Shown: positions 1-9,110, counted from the stretch's first letter. The stretch: 14,946 bases of DNA from Patescibacteria group bacterium UBA6164 (GCA_002422305.1 DIUG01000073.1:1-14946), one strand, 5' to 3'. Notes: generated from the letters alone by a model not told the origin. Numbers and translations: made by a program.

Positions 1-41
1 CAAAATGTATTATACTTTCTATGAGATTTTTAAAATATTAT

Positions 42-71
42 TTGACTATTTTAGTTATAAAATAATAATAT
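42..71 (+). promoter_or_regulatory. Probable sigma-70-type promoter of the LysM protein gene
   Basis: TTGACT (42-47) and TAATAT (66-71) are separated by 18 bases and lie 33 bases before the ATG at 105. The -35 is a five-of-six match in a region otherwise made of A and T. Chance -10 matches are common in such DNA, so the -35 is the main support. Positions 1-41 hold nothing else that I can name. Confidence 0.45.
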
Positions 72-104
72 AAATAAAAAATATTATTAGCATTTTTATA
101 AAAT

Positions 105-3100
105 ATGAATTTTAAAATTAGATTTATTCTTGTTTCAATTGTTATATCTTTAGTTGGTTTTCTAAGTTGGTTATATATTGATAAAAAAAATAATAAAATA
201 ATGTTAAATAATAATAATTTAATCTTAAAAAATAATGATAAAACAGAAAAAATAATTGATAAAAATATACAAAATGAATTATCTGAAAAAATAAAATCAG
301 ATTTTATAAATTATTTTGATAAATATCTTATTCAAAAATGAGATACTATGTCAAAAATTGCAAGAGATCATGGTATTTCAAATTTTGAAGATTTAATAGT
401 ATTAAATTCATTATTATGAGTAGAATTTAAATATAAAAACGGAAATAAAAATTCTGTTATTTTACAAATTTGATATAAAATGTATGTTCCTAAGTATGGT
501 ATGTTGTGAATTATAAATAATAAAGTGGATCAATTAAAAAAAATTCAATATACATTGGAATTGAATAATAAAATAAATTCTGACATTGCTATAGATGTAT
601 GAAAATTGTGAGAAGAATTATATCCAAATATGGTACAATGAGTGTGAATTGAAAAAATGCTTAAGTGATTTATAAATACTCAAAAACAAGAATTTGATCC
701 ATATTTTCCTCGTATAGTTGATATTAGATGGCAAAATGCTGTTAGTTGTGCAAATTTAATTCGTACATTACTTTCATATAGTGTAAATAAACAGAAATTA
801 ACAGATAAAGAAAAATTATTTTTTCAAGCACAATGACTAGATGCCTGGATATTACCATTAGCATTAAAAGAAATTTGATATGTACAAAAATTTAATTTGA
901 TGAATCATTTTTCTGAATATTTAGTTTGAACATCTAATCCTATATTAGCTGAAAATCAAAAAAGTTATGATAATGATATTATAAAAGTATGAAAATATTT
1001 AGAAACTAATTGAATAGTATGATCTATATTACCGTTTTATTTTAGATATAGTGATTATACAAAAATTGTAGCTAGTTATAATAGAAATAAAGAAGAAAAG
1101 CATTATAATACTCATCAATCTGTTTTAGCTTGAATTGATACCATTTCATTTGAAGCAAGAAAAGTTTGATATGTAAGAGGTGGGCAAATTATTAAATTTG
1201 ATGATTTAGAAACAAAAGAAATGACGGTTTTTGATTTTTTAACAAGCTTTGTTCAACAAAGATGAGATTATTGAGTTTGATCATTAATGAATTGAACTAA
1301 AAAAGTTGTCCAAGATAATTTACATATATTTCATAGTTTGGTAAACATAAAAGTTAATTGAAAACAAATTGATTTATCTAAAGAATTTAAGAAAGATAAA
1401 GAGAAAATGTTTAAAATAAAACCAGATGACAAAATTGAAATTTATTGACCTATTATGATAGATGGTATTCATATGTTAAGTTCACCAGATATATCGAGAA
1501 GAATAAATATGAATGCTAGAACTAGATTTTATTTTGAATTTATAATTATTTGAAAATTTTTACAAAGTGAGTTATTAGAACCACAAGAAAATGTATTATG
1601 AATAGGGGTTAAAAATGATGATATAATATGAGAATTAGATGTGAAAGGAGTTTATTCTATTAATGTATGAGATACAGTAGAAAAAGCAATAAAAGATAAA
1701 GTTTTAAAATATGAAAAAGATAGTTTTGATAATTTAGATAAAAATAGTGATAACTATGATTTAAATTATAAAAAATTATTAGATTATTATTATTCTCAAC
1801 AAATTAAAGCATTGAAAATGGCTTGATATATGCAAAGTGAAAATAATATAAATCCTAGCTCTTTTAATATAAATGCACCAATTCCATATTTTGATAATAA
1901 TAATATTAGTAAGGTTTTTACTAAATATGTTTCTAATATGAAAAATGATATAATTATTTGAAATACAGATATTTATATGATTAAAAATTTTGTACAAGTT
2001 ACAACTTTTCCATTAGATTCTTATAAAACTTTATTGAATAGAATAATAGATGAGTTAAAAATTTATTTTAGTAATAATAATTATTTATTAATAGATAATT
2101 TATCAGAAAATTCATATTCTAGTATAGATTTATTTTTAGAATTTAATGAATTACAACAAAGAAAATTTTTAGATATATTTTTAAATAAATCACAAAAAAC
2201 AAAAAAAATAGTTTCAACAGATTTTTTAAATGGTAAGATATCAGAGTGAATAACTATGGTTTTAAGTTTAAATGAAGTAAATAAAATTATTTATGATATT
2301 GCAAAAGAAACATACACTCCAAATTTGAATTTGAATCCAGTTGATGAATTTTCTATAGATTTAGTAATAAAATTAGATCAAAATAGGAATGTTATAGAAA
2401 ATATATTGTATATGGAAAGTTATATTCCTACTTGAAGTTATTGAATAAGAAGATTAGTAAAACAATTTTTAGAAAATAATAGTTTTTTACAACAAAGTAT
2501 TAATATTTTTTGAAAAAGATTTGGTTCTAAAATAACTTCTTATTGAGATTTTCAATTAAGACTTTCAAATTTATATAAATGAATAAATGAAGAATGATTA
2601 AATAAAGATCAATTATTAAAAGCTTTTTCATATTTGAAAACTAATAAATTTGAAGATTATGTTGTTACACTAGATAGTATAAGTAAAAGAAGAGTGAAAT
2701 ATGATTTAGAAATAGTGAATGATATAAATATTTTGTTACTTGATTATGAGAATGTAGATGAAAAAACTAAAAAAGATTATAGGGAAGATATAGTTTCAAA
2801 ATTACAAAAAATATTAGTTTTAGATGATTGAACATGAAGAAATATAGTTTGAAAGATTATTTGAGTCTCACTTTTAAATGATAAAATTAATCTACATTTT
2901 CAAAAACTTAATTGAATATTACAGGCTTCTTGAGAAAATTTAAGTAATATTTATAATGATTCTCAAAGTATGGAAAGTTATGAAAAATTAACAATTTTAA
3001 TTAATAATTTATGAGAATTAAAAGTAGTATATTGATTAGCTGAAAATTATTTTATTAGGATTTTTGATATAATTTCTAATAAAATATGAAAAAAATATGA

Positions 3101-3548
3101 ATATCCTAAATTAAAAACAACTTCTACATTATGACATTTTGTTTATTGAAAAAATACATTTTTAAATAATTTATTAGTTTACAAAGATATTATATGAAAT
3201 ATGAGAATTGATTTAAAAAATACTTATGATACTAAAGATGCTAAATATTTATTAATTAATTCTACATTGACTAATTTAGAACAAATTATAGATTGATTTT
3301 ATTATGAAGATGATAATAGATGAAATATAGTAAAAATATATGATTTTTTCAAAAATACAAAAATAAAAGAATCATTAGTTTTACTTAATGATTGAAATGA
3401 TGCTAATTTAATTACTTCAATTTTACCATTAAAATCTGAATTTGTTGGAATTAATTTTAGGTATGTATTTTTTAGATATATAAATAATAGATCTATAGAA
3501 AGAAAATGACCTTGATTTATTAGTAAAATAGTTTCTTTATTAAGATAA
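105..3548 (+). CDS. Large membrane-anchored LysM-domain protein, possible envelope hydrolase
   Basis: Read with TGA as Gly this is one frame of 1147 residues ending in TAA. Residues 6-24 form one hydrophobic helix (signal anchor), followed by an Asn/Lys-rich linker. A LysM module spans about 76-130: it opens with KGDTMSKIA (Gly79 is a TGA) and closes with KMYVPK. LysM binds peptidoglycan or chitin-like glycans, so the protein probably sits outside the membrane on the wall. Cys215 in SCANLIRTLL, followed by His333 and His337 (HYNTHQSVLAG), loosely recalls an NlpC/P60 or CHAP cysteine hydrolase; this is inference. A second LysM-like opening (VGDTVEKAI) starts near 521. The remaining ~600 residues are Asn/Ile/Lys-rich, largely helical, and match nothing I recognise. 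It has its own promoter and ends before a terminator formed in an IS relic, so it is probably monocistronic. Start: first ATG, directly before the anchor helix. The frame and LysM are firm; the enzymatic role is not. Confidence 0.85.
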
Positions 3549-3624
3549 TCTGTAATAAAATAAAAACTTAAACAATAATTTACCACACCAAAAGCGGAAT
3601 AGATAAAAAACACTAAATATTTTT

Positions 3625-3663
3625 AAGATGATTTCTGTATTGAGCAGGAGTCATCTTTTTTTT
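3625..3663 (+). terminator. Rho-independent terminator of the LysM gene, inside the IS relic
   Basis: Arms 3625-3637 and 3645-3657 pair over 13 positions (AAGATGATTTCTG with CAGGAGTCATCTT, two of the pairs G-U) around a 7-base loop, followed by T to 3663. The two wobble pairs become A-C mismatches on the minus strand, so the structure favours plus-strand transcripts. It lies 77 bases after the stop of the LysM gene and has no competitor in between. Confidence 0.65.
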
Positions 3664-3773
3664 GTTCCATTGAAAATGATGATTATTATAATAGAATATA
3701 TAATTTTTAATCTTTTTTTTAACTCTGCTTAAAAATTTGTTATTTTTCTAATTTTTAGTAAAATCTTTCTATT

Positions 3774-3805
3774 AAAAAATACCATTAAAGCTTAACTTAA
3801 TGGTA
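3774..3805 (-). terminator. Rho-independent terminator for minus-strand transcription
   Basis: On the minus strand TACCATTAA and TTAATGGTA form a perfect 9-bp stem (3797-3805 and 3780-3788) with an 8-base loop, followed directly by six T (3779-3774). It lies 83 bases past the stop of the coiled-coil gene and is the likely end of that transcript. It also marks roughly where the recognisable IS relic fades. Confidence 0.6.
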
Positions 3806-3870
3806 TTGGCTTTAGCTATTTGTTGTATTAAGGCATTATATTAATTAAATATACTCACAGTTGTTAGTAG

Positions 3871-3889
3871 AAAAAAATCCCGTTTTTTT
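3871..3889 (-). terminator. Weak A/T hairpin at the stop codon of the coiled-coil gene
   Basis: On the minus strand seven A, CGGGA, seven T form a small hairpin that overlaps the TAA at 3888-3890. It contains only A-T pairs and is less convincing than the hairpin at 3774-3805. It may be a first, leaky terminator. Confidence 0.3.
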
Positions 3890-4433
3890 ACTCATAAATT
3901 TCTTCTTCTATATCAGAAACATCGACACCATTTTGTTTTGCTTTAGAAATTTCTTCTATAATTTTATCAAAAGTGAAAGATGAATTTAATTCTCATTCTC
4001 TTATATGTCTTATCATAAATTTGATTTTAGATCTTTCTAGTTCATTATACAATTCTTTCATTCTATTAGAAAGATAATTATGATCGACTTCAATTTCTTT
4101 TGATAATTTTTCATATTCAGTTTCAATTTTACTGATATCAAAAAGATATTTATCTTCATCATTTTTTATTTGTTCCATTATATTGTCAAAATCTTTATTA
4201 AACAAAATAATTCTAAAATCTAAAACTTGTTTATCTAAAGAATCTACATTTATTCATTTTGTTCTAGCTAAATCTATTTTTGTATTTATTTCATCTAGTT
4301 TATTTATTGAGTTTGGTTCTTTATGTTCAGACATTTTTTTTATATCATAATATATTTCTTCTAATAAATTTAGTGAATAATCTCATTTTTGTTCTAAATC
4401 TAGAATATTATTTTTAATCATATTTTTAATCAT
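3888..4433 (-). CDS. Small coiled-coil protein, unknown function
   Basis: The frame gives 181 residues when its three TGA codons are read as Gly, and ends in TAA at 3888. There is no signal peptide or membrane segment. Residues ~75-145 are rich in Glu, Lys and Ile with heptad-like spacing (ISKIETEYEKLSKEIE, NRMKELYNELERSKIK), so an alpha-helical coiled coil is likely, and the acidic C-terminus is DIEEEIYE. I do not recognise the family. The first eight codons are a tandem copy of ATGATTAAAAAT (MIKN twice), so translation could begin at 4433 or 4421. It follows glutamate dehydrogenase, but a 19-bp-stem terminator lies between them and a good promoter lies at 4454-4482, so it is probably transcribed alone. 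Confidence 0.75.
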
Positions 4434-4453
4434 TATTTATATTAATTATTAAA

Positions 4454-4482
4454 ATTTTACCATAAAAATAAAAGTAATACAA
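4454..4482 (-). promoter_or_regulatory. Promoter of the coiled-coil gene, overlapping the upstream terminator
   Basis: On the minus strand TTGTAT (4482-4477), a 17-base spacer and TAAAAT (4459-4454) preceded by TGG give an extended -10 promoter. The predicted start lies about 12 bases before the ATG at 4433. The -35 hexamer is itself part of the terminator stem. Confidence 0.5.
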
Positions 4483-4505
4483 TTTTTTGTATTACTTTTA
4501 TTTTT
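4464..4505 (-). terminator. Strong intrinsic terminator after glutamate dehydrogenase
   Basis: Arms 4464-4482 and 4487-4505 are perfect 19-base complements around a TTTT loop. The hairpin abuts the TAA at 4506. It has T-rich flanks on both strands and so could stop transcripts from either side, but only the minus-strand gene ends here. Confidence 0.75.
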
Positions 4506-5771
4506 TTAAACTTCTCATCTAGTTATCATAGCATTAAGTACTTTCTTTATTGCTATAACATAAGCTCATTTTCTTAAATTTGAATTTAATTCTACAGATT
4601 TATTATAAACTTCTTGAGTAGCATAAATTATTTTAACTCTTAATTTTTCATCTATTTCTTCTTCAGTCCAATAAAAATTTGTATTATTTTGTATTTGTTC
4701 AAAATAGGATACTATAACTCATCAAGCATTAGCTAATATATCAGGAATTACAGTTATTCATTTTGAAAATAATATTTCATCAGCTTCAGGTGTAGTTGGT
4801 CAATTTGCTAATTCTAATATTAAATTAGCTTTTATATTATTAGCATTTAAGCTAGTTATTTGATTTTCTAATGCAGCAGGAATAAGTATATCGCAATCTT
4901 TTTCTAGTAGATCTCAATTATGTATCTTTTCAGCATCAATATATTCATTAACGGATTTATTATTAGATTTTAAATCAATTATTTTATCAATTATCAATCA
5001 TTTTTCATTATATATTCATCAATTAGAATCTGAAATTCATATAATATTAGCTCATAATAATCAAAGTAGTTTTGCAATAGTTAATCATGCATTTCAAGCT
5101 CATTGTATGATGATTTTTTTTCATTTTAAATTATATCATTTTATTTCTAATAATTTTTGTAAAACATATACTCATCATTGTGCAGTTGCAGTAGCTCTTC
5201 ATTTTGAACCTCATACAGTTAATGGTTTTCAAGTAAAACTTCAAGGTGAATATATTCAAGTAAGTTTTGAATATTCATCCATCATCCAAGCCATTATTTG
5301 AGGAGTAGTATTTACATCTGGTGCAGGTATATCTTGTTCAGGTCATAAATATTTATATAATTCTCTTACATATCATCTAGATAATCTTTCTAACTCTCAA
5401 AATGATAATTTTTTAGGATCTACAATAATTCATCATTTTCATCATCAAAGAGGTATATCAACCACGGAACATTTAAAAGTCATCCACATAGAAAGAGCTT
5501 TTACTTCATCTATATTTACATCTTGATGAAATCTTATTCATCACTTAAAAGGACCTCTAGAATCGTTATGTTGAGATCTATATCATACAAAAGTTTTTAT
5601 AGTTCAATCATCCATTCTAATAGGAATATTTATTTCAATTATTCTTTTAGGAAATAAAATCAATTCATAATTATTTATATCATATTTATTCTCTCAGAAT
5701 AAATTAAATACTTGTTTTATTTGTTTTTGAGCATTTAAAAAAGGATTTATTGTGTTGTTTATTTCGTTCAT
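4506..5771 (-). CDS. gdhA: Glutamate dehydrogenase (Glu/Leu/Phe/Val dehydrogenase family)
   Basis: This cytosolic enzyme interconverts glutamate with 2-oxoglutarate and ammonia using NAD(P). The 421-residue length fits the family. In order: substrate-binding FKGGIRFH (Lys76) and MTFKCS (Lys100), catalytic loop PLGGGKGG with Lys112, PAPDVNT with Asp152, then a Rossmann segment IIIQGAGNAG near 220, and the usual C-terminus AYVIAIKKVLNAM. Five of the glycines around Lys112 are TGA (5427-5444), which is strong evidence for the glycine code. The start is the ATG at 5771; the N-terminus from there aligns naturally with the family. It lies 69 bases downstream of the cupin-like gene and may share its transcript or use the weak promoter at 5791-5818; it ends at a strong terminator. 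In an organism expected to make few amino acids it may serve glutamate catabolism or nitrogen balance. NAD versus NADP preference cannot be read from sequence with confidence. Confidence 0.95.
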
Positions 5772-5790
5772 AAAAATTATTAATAGTAAA

Positions 5791-5818
5791 AATATATGTT
5801 TATAAATATATATAGCAA
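5791..5818 (-). promoter_or_regulatory. Possible promoter of gdhA
   Basis: On the minus strand TTGCTA (5818-5813), a 16-base spacer and TATATT (5796-5791) lie about 20 bases before the gdhA start. The match is fair, but the DNA is almost pure A+T and read-through from the cupin-like gene is equally possible. Confidence 0.33.
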
Positions 5819-5840
5819 TAAAAAATAAGAATTAAAAATC

Positions 5841-6380
5841 TTATTGATCAAGTTTTCATATTCTAGCAATACTATAATTTCAAGTTTCAGTATCTAAATT
5901 ATAAATATTAAATTCTGTATCTATATCAAATCCAGATTTTCTATATGCAAAATTTATACTAATAGATCAGTTAGGAGAATAATTTCTATGAAATACATTT
6001 TCAGGCCATCATAAAATTCATTGTCATTCAAAAATTACTTCATTGTTCCATTTGATTTTATCATTTGAAATTTCAAATATTTCAATTTTTCAATGTTTTT
6101 TTGTATATAATTCTACAAATCTATTACCAGAAATAGTTAGTAGATTGTCTTCTTGATATTTATGCATATACCAATGATTTCATTTTCAGTTAACTTTTCA
6201 AGGTGATACTGCTCCAGAATCATGTTTTACTAAATCTATTCAATTAAAATCTTCAAAAAGTGGAATTGTTTTAAAATCTACTTTTTCTGTATGTCTCATA
6301 TTATTGAGTGGAATAATATAAAACAATCATTTTATTTCTTTAATTATTAAATTTTCTTTATTTTGTAATGCTTTAATCAT
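5841..6380 (-). CDS. Cupin-like beta-barrel protein, unknown substrate
   Basis: The frame gives 179 residues when TGA is read as Gly (12 of its 15 glycines are TGA) and ends in TAA at 5841. The middle carries NHWYMHKYQEDNLLTISGNR (about 68-87), which resembles cupin motif 1 (H-x-H, then an acidic residue and a Gly). It is followed by VELYTKKHGKIEIFEI and by a second half with LGWPENVFHRNYSPNGS, where a further His could complete a metal site. The C-terminus (FDIDTEFNIYNLDTETGNY) looks like a conserved family tail. No signal peptide is present, so it is probably cytosolic. I recognise the general fold but no named enzyme; sugar-isomerase-like or sensory cupins are alternatives. It sits between a small membrane protein and gdhA on the same strand, with 70- and 69-base gaps. 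Confidence 0.8.
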
Positions 6381-6410
6381 TTTTTATTATTAAATAATAT
6401 TATAAAAATA

Positions 6411-6439
6411 ATTTTAACACATTAAATTAAATAAAGCTA
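6411..6439 (-). promoter_or_regulatory. Possible extended -10 promoter of the cupin-like gene
   Basis: On the minus strand TAAAAT (6416-6411) is preceded by TGT, an extended -10. The -35 region 17 bases upstream (TAGCTT, 6439-6434) is poor. It lies about 30 bases before the ATG at 6380. Confidence 0.28.
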
Positions 6440-6450
6440 AAAAATAAATA

Positions 6451-6642
6451 CTATTTATAAATTTTGTATTTACCAAATTTAATATATTCTTCTTTATTTG
6501 TTTTTGATTTAATATTTTTGAAAAATATTAAAATATTTATTCATATAAAGATAAATAATCATCATATTAAATATGCTAAAATAGCAGGTGCTAATATAAT
6601 AATAACTCAAAAGATTATTAGTATTATTGAAATTTTTTTCAT
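6451..6642 (-). CDS. Small two-helix membrane protein, unknown function
   Basis: The 63 residues start at the ATG at 6642 and end in TAG at 6451. The N-terminus MKKISIILIIFGVIIILAP is a membrane helix, followed after a short turn (AILAY) by a second helix about 26-43 (LIGGLFIFIGINILIFF). A Lys-rich tail of ~20 residues (KNIKSKTNKEEYIKF) probably stays in the cytosol. Two in-frame TGA read as Gly sit within the second helix, where Gly is natural. The gene starts 38 bases after murA and is likely read on the same transcript. It resembles the many short two-helix proteins of unknown role in bacteria. The open frame, the hydrophobic pattern and the fit between neighbours support a real gene. Confidence 0.7.
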
Positions 6643-6680
6643 AACATTGTTTATTAATTAAATATATTATTTTCATTTTT

Positions 6681-7952
6681 TTAGTCTATTGTCATTTTAC
6701 TATCCTTTATATCTGCTCAAAGTCATTGTAATTTTTCTACAAAATTTTCATATCATCTATATATGTATTCTACATTTGTTATTTTAGTTTCTCAATTAGC
6801 TATAAGTCATGCTATAACCATTGCAGCTCATGCTCTTAAATCCCAAGAAGTAACTGTCGATCATCATTTTAAATTATTTGGACCAAAAATTAAAGCTTCA
6901 TGAGGATTCATTATAGCGATATTTCCTTTCATTTTTTCTAACTCTACTAAAAAATTAAGTCTTCATTCAAATAAAACTTCATGAATTTTACTTATTCATT
7001 CAGCTTGAGACATTAAAATAGCAAATGGTGATTGTAAATCTGTAGGAAAGGCTGGAAAAATATTAGTTTGAATAGATATTGAGTTTAATTTATTTGCTTT
7101 AAATACTCTAAGTGTATCATTTCATAAATCTTTTACTTTTACTCAAGCTTCTTTTAATTTTTCTATAAATGTATATAAATCATTTATTCTAGCATTTTCT
7201 ATATCTATATATTCATTAGATGCTAGTGCTCAAATAATCATATAAGTTCAAGATTCTATATAATCTGTAACTATTTCAAACTCTATTTTTGTTTTTAATA
7301 ATTTTACTCAAGTAATAATTATTTCATGATTATATCTTATTTTTATATCTGCTCATGCTTTTCTTAAAAAGTCTATTAAATTTATTACATGAGGTTCTAT
7401 TGCAGAATTTTTTATAATAGTTTTACCTTGTCTTAAAACATTTGCAACTATTAGATTTTCAGTAGAACTTACTCAAAAACCTGCATTAAGTATTTTTTCT
7501 CAAAATTGTAGTGTTCAGCTTAATATTATTTCTTCTCAATCAAATTTTGAATTATATCAAATAGCTTCCAATCAATTTAGATGAGCATCAATAGGCCTTT
7601 TTCCTATACTACAACCTCAAGGAAAGGGTATTTTTATATCTCAAAAATAATGTAGAAGAGGAGATAAAAGAAAAATAGATGATCTAATTTTTTTAATTTT
7701 ATCAAAATTTAGATTTTTATTTGTTATATTTGTTGTATCTAAATTTAAAGAATTTCATTCCCAATTATATTTTACTCAAATTCATTCTAAAATATCTAAA
7801 AATGTATTTACATCTCATATTTTTGGAACTTTATCAAGTTTTATTTTTCATTTTATAAGTAATGATGCTCATAAAATAGGTAAAGCCGCATTTTTTGATC
7901 AACTTACACTAATTACTCAACTTAATTTATTTTGTCATTTTACTACTAACAT
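6681..7952 (-). CDS. murA: UDP-N-acetylglucosamine 1-carboxyvinyltransferase (MurA)
   Basis: MurA transfers enolpyruvate from phosphoenolpyruvate to UDP-GlcNAc, the first committed step of peptidoglycan synthesis, in the cytosol. The 423-residue length is normal. Visible landmarks are SGSKNAALPI near 17-26 (substrate Lys20 and Asn21), the catalytic loop PGGCSIGKRPIDAHL with Cys114 (equivalent to E. coli Cys115, the fosfomycin target), ESGTYMI in the middle, FPTDLQ near 320, and TSWDLRAGAA followed by IYRGYE near the end. Glycines beside Cys114 and elsewhere are TGA. The presence of Cys, rather than the Asp found in some lineages, predicts fosfomycin sensitivity of the enzyme. The start ATG at 7952 gives the standard N-terminus. 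It is first on the minus-strand transcript and is divergent from the DUF4105 gene. It implies that this organism builds its own wall precursors. Confidence 0.96.
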
Positions 7953-7986
7953 ATTTTTATTTTTATTATTTTTAAATAGTGTATAA

Positions 7987-8013
7987 ATTATATCATTTTT
8001 ACTTTAAAAGCAA
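7987..8013 (-). promoter_or_regulatory. Probable promoter of murA
   Basis: On the minus strand TTGCTT (8013-8008) and a perfect TATAAT (7992-7987) are separated by 15 bases, slightly short, and lie about 35 bases before the murA ATG. Confidence 0.4.
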
Positions 8014-8042
8014 TTTTAAAAATATTTTTTATTTATTACTTT

Positions 8043-8072
8043 TAATATTTATTAAAGGTAATATTTATTAAA
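8043..8072. repeat. Two direct copies of a 14-base sequence in the divergent region
   Basis: TAATATTTATTAAA occurs at 8043-8056 and again at 8059-8072, separated by GG. It lies between murA and the DUF4105 gene, upstream of both. A period of 16 is not a clean helical repeat, and the sequence is low in complexity, so it could be an operator or mere A/T slippage. For the plus-strand gene a weak promoter (TTTACT 8077-8082, TAAAAT 8099-8104, 16-base spacer) lies just beyond it. Confidence 0.4.
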
Positions 8073-8139
8073 ATTATTTACTTTTATAATTTTAATTATA
8101 AAATATGTTTTTAGATTATTTTAACTTTTAAAAATTAAT

Positions 8140-9048
8140 ATGAAAATAAAAAATGAAAAAATAAAATTATTTTTCACAAAAATATTTATTTTAATAAAAT
8201 CTATTATAAAAATAATTTTATTTATAATAGATAAAATATATTTAGCTATATTTATAATTTTTATGTTTATATGATTTGCATGGTGGAGTTCTCAAACACC
8301 CTCATTATATAGACATTGGAATGAAACAGAAAATATATTACCAAATATTTCTTTTAATACTTGAAGTATAAATATTGAAAATATAAGAAATTTTGAACAT
8401 ATAACAGAAACAGAATCAATTAAAAATTATTATGATGATAATTTTGAGTTTGATAAATTAGAAAGTGTATATTATATAATAGAACCATTTTCTGATTATG
8501 ATTGACCAGCACATACCATGTTGTCATTTTGATTTTCTGACTGAAGATTTCTGACTATATCAGCAGAAATAAGAAAAGAAAAATGAGAATCATTTGATGC
8601 ATTTTTATGAATAATGAATCAATATGAAATGGTTTATATAGTATGAAATGAAAATGATTTAGTAAAACTCCGTGCAAATATTAGAAAAGATATAGTTAGA
8701 ATGTATCCTATAAAAGTAGATAAATCTCAAATAAGAGAATTGTTTATTTCTGTTTTACATAGAGCCGATAAATTAACAAAAGAACCAGAATTTTATAATA
8801 CTTTATGGAATACTTGTACCACAAGTATATTAAAACATGTTAATAGTTTAAGAAAAGATAAAATATCTTGATTTGATATAAAAGTATTATTACCTTCAAA
8901 TTCTGATAAAATAGCTTATGATTTATGATTAATTGATACAGAATTATCACTTGAAGAAGCAAGAGAATATTATAAAATAAATAGTTTATCTGAAAAATTT
9001 AAAGATGATATTGATTATGAAAAAAAAATAAGAAGAGAAAGAAAGTAA
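8140..9048 (+). CDS. Membrane protein with DUF4105 domain
   Basis: The frame gives 302 residues with TGA as Gly and ends in TAA. Residues 10-48 contain two hydrophobic stretches ending in WFAWWSS, so the N-terminus is in the membrane. The rest fits DUF4105 (also called the Lnb N-terminal periplasmic domain): AHTMLSFGFSDGRFLTIS (His125), SAEIRKEKGE, NQYEMVYIVG, and late in the domain EFYNTLWNTCTTSILKHVN with Cys226. The domain lies outside the membrane and is usually found in envelope proteins of unknown role. The conserved His and Cys recall papain-like NlpC/P60 folds, but no activity is assigned here. The C-terminus is highly charged (DYEKKIRRERK). It is followed by a 16-bp terminator hairpin, so it is probably a single-gene transcript. 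The ATG at 8140 is the only start that keeps the full anchor. Confidence 0.85.
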
Positions 9049-9110
9049 AAAAATAAAAAAAATGAAATATTAGATTTCTAAAAATAACTCTATTACTGAA
9101 AGTGGATATA

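Larger units (their letters stand above)
3613..3840 (-). pseudogene. 3' relic of an IS3/IS150-type transposase (OrfB)
   Basis: On the minus strand, 3747 to 3613 reads 44 codons and a TAG. It contains KNYIFYYNNHHFQW, then KKKMTPAQYRNHLKNI. This is the usual C-terminus of the DDE transposase (OrfB) of IS3-family, IS150-group elements (a YYN-x-x-R/H segment followed by a S/TP-x-x-YR segment). Upstream the frame is broken: a TAG lies at 3748-3750, and short matching-looking pieces such as IERFY lie in another frame. The N-terminal domain, OrfA and the two catalytic Asp residues are absent. No left-end inverted repeat is visible, so the element is a dead fragment. A possible right end lies just past the stop, around 3578-3600 (ACCACACCAAAAGCGG). 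It is the only mobile-element trace in the window. Trp appears as TGG and the open segment contains no TGA. Confidence 0.75.

Noticed and set aside
1779..1997. Minus-strand frame inside the LysM gene
   Set aside because: It is an antisense shadow with no family resemblance. The same applies to minus-strand frames near 9167-9367, 10061-10276 and 13368-13574.
105..3548. Chain of short fragments separated by TGA, suggesting a decayed pseudogene
   Set aside because: All stops inside are TGA in one continuous frame; no TAA or TAG and no frame change occurs before 3546. The same pattern holds in clearly intact murA and gdhA.
3302..3613. Minus-strand frame of about 100 residues
   Set aside because: It starts at a non-ATG codon within the IS right end and overlaps the LysM gene end. 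The translation is a hydrophobic low-complexity shadow.
3613..3887. Complete insertion sequence
   Set aside because: Only the last 44 codons of the transposase are readable; there is no OrfA, no left end and no target duplication.
5107..5301. Plus-strand open frame opposite gdhA
   Set aside because: It lies wholly inside the conserved GDH gene on the other strand and its His-rich translation has no family features.
4506..5771. TGA as tryptophan (mycoplasma-type code 4)
   Set aside because: It would place five Trp around the catalytic Lys of GDH and Trp at the prepilin cleavage position. TGG is used where Trp is expected.
6464..6661. Plus-strand hydrophobic frame
   Set aside because: It is the complement of the small membrane protein on the minus strand, which fits the spacing of its neighbours and has a natural two-helix layout.
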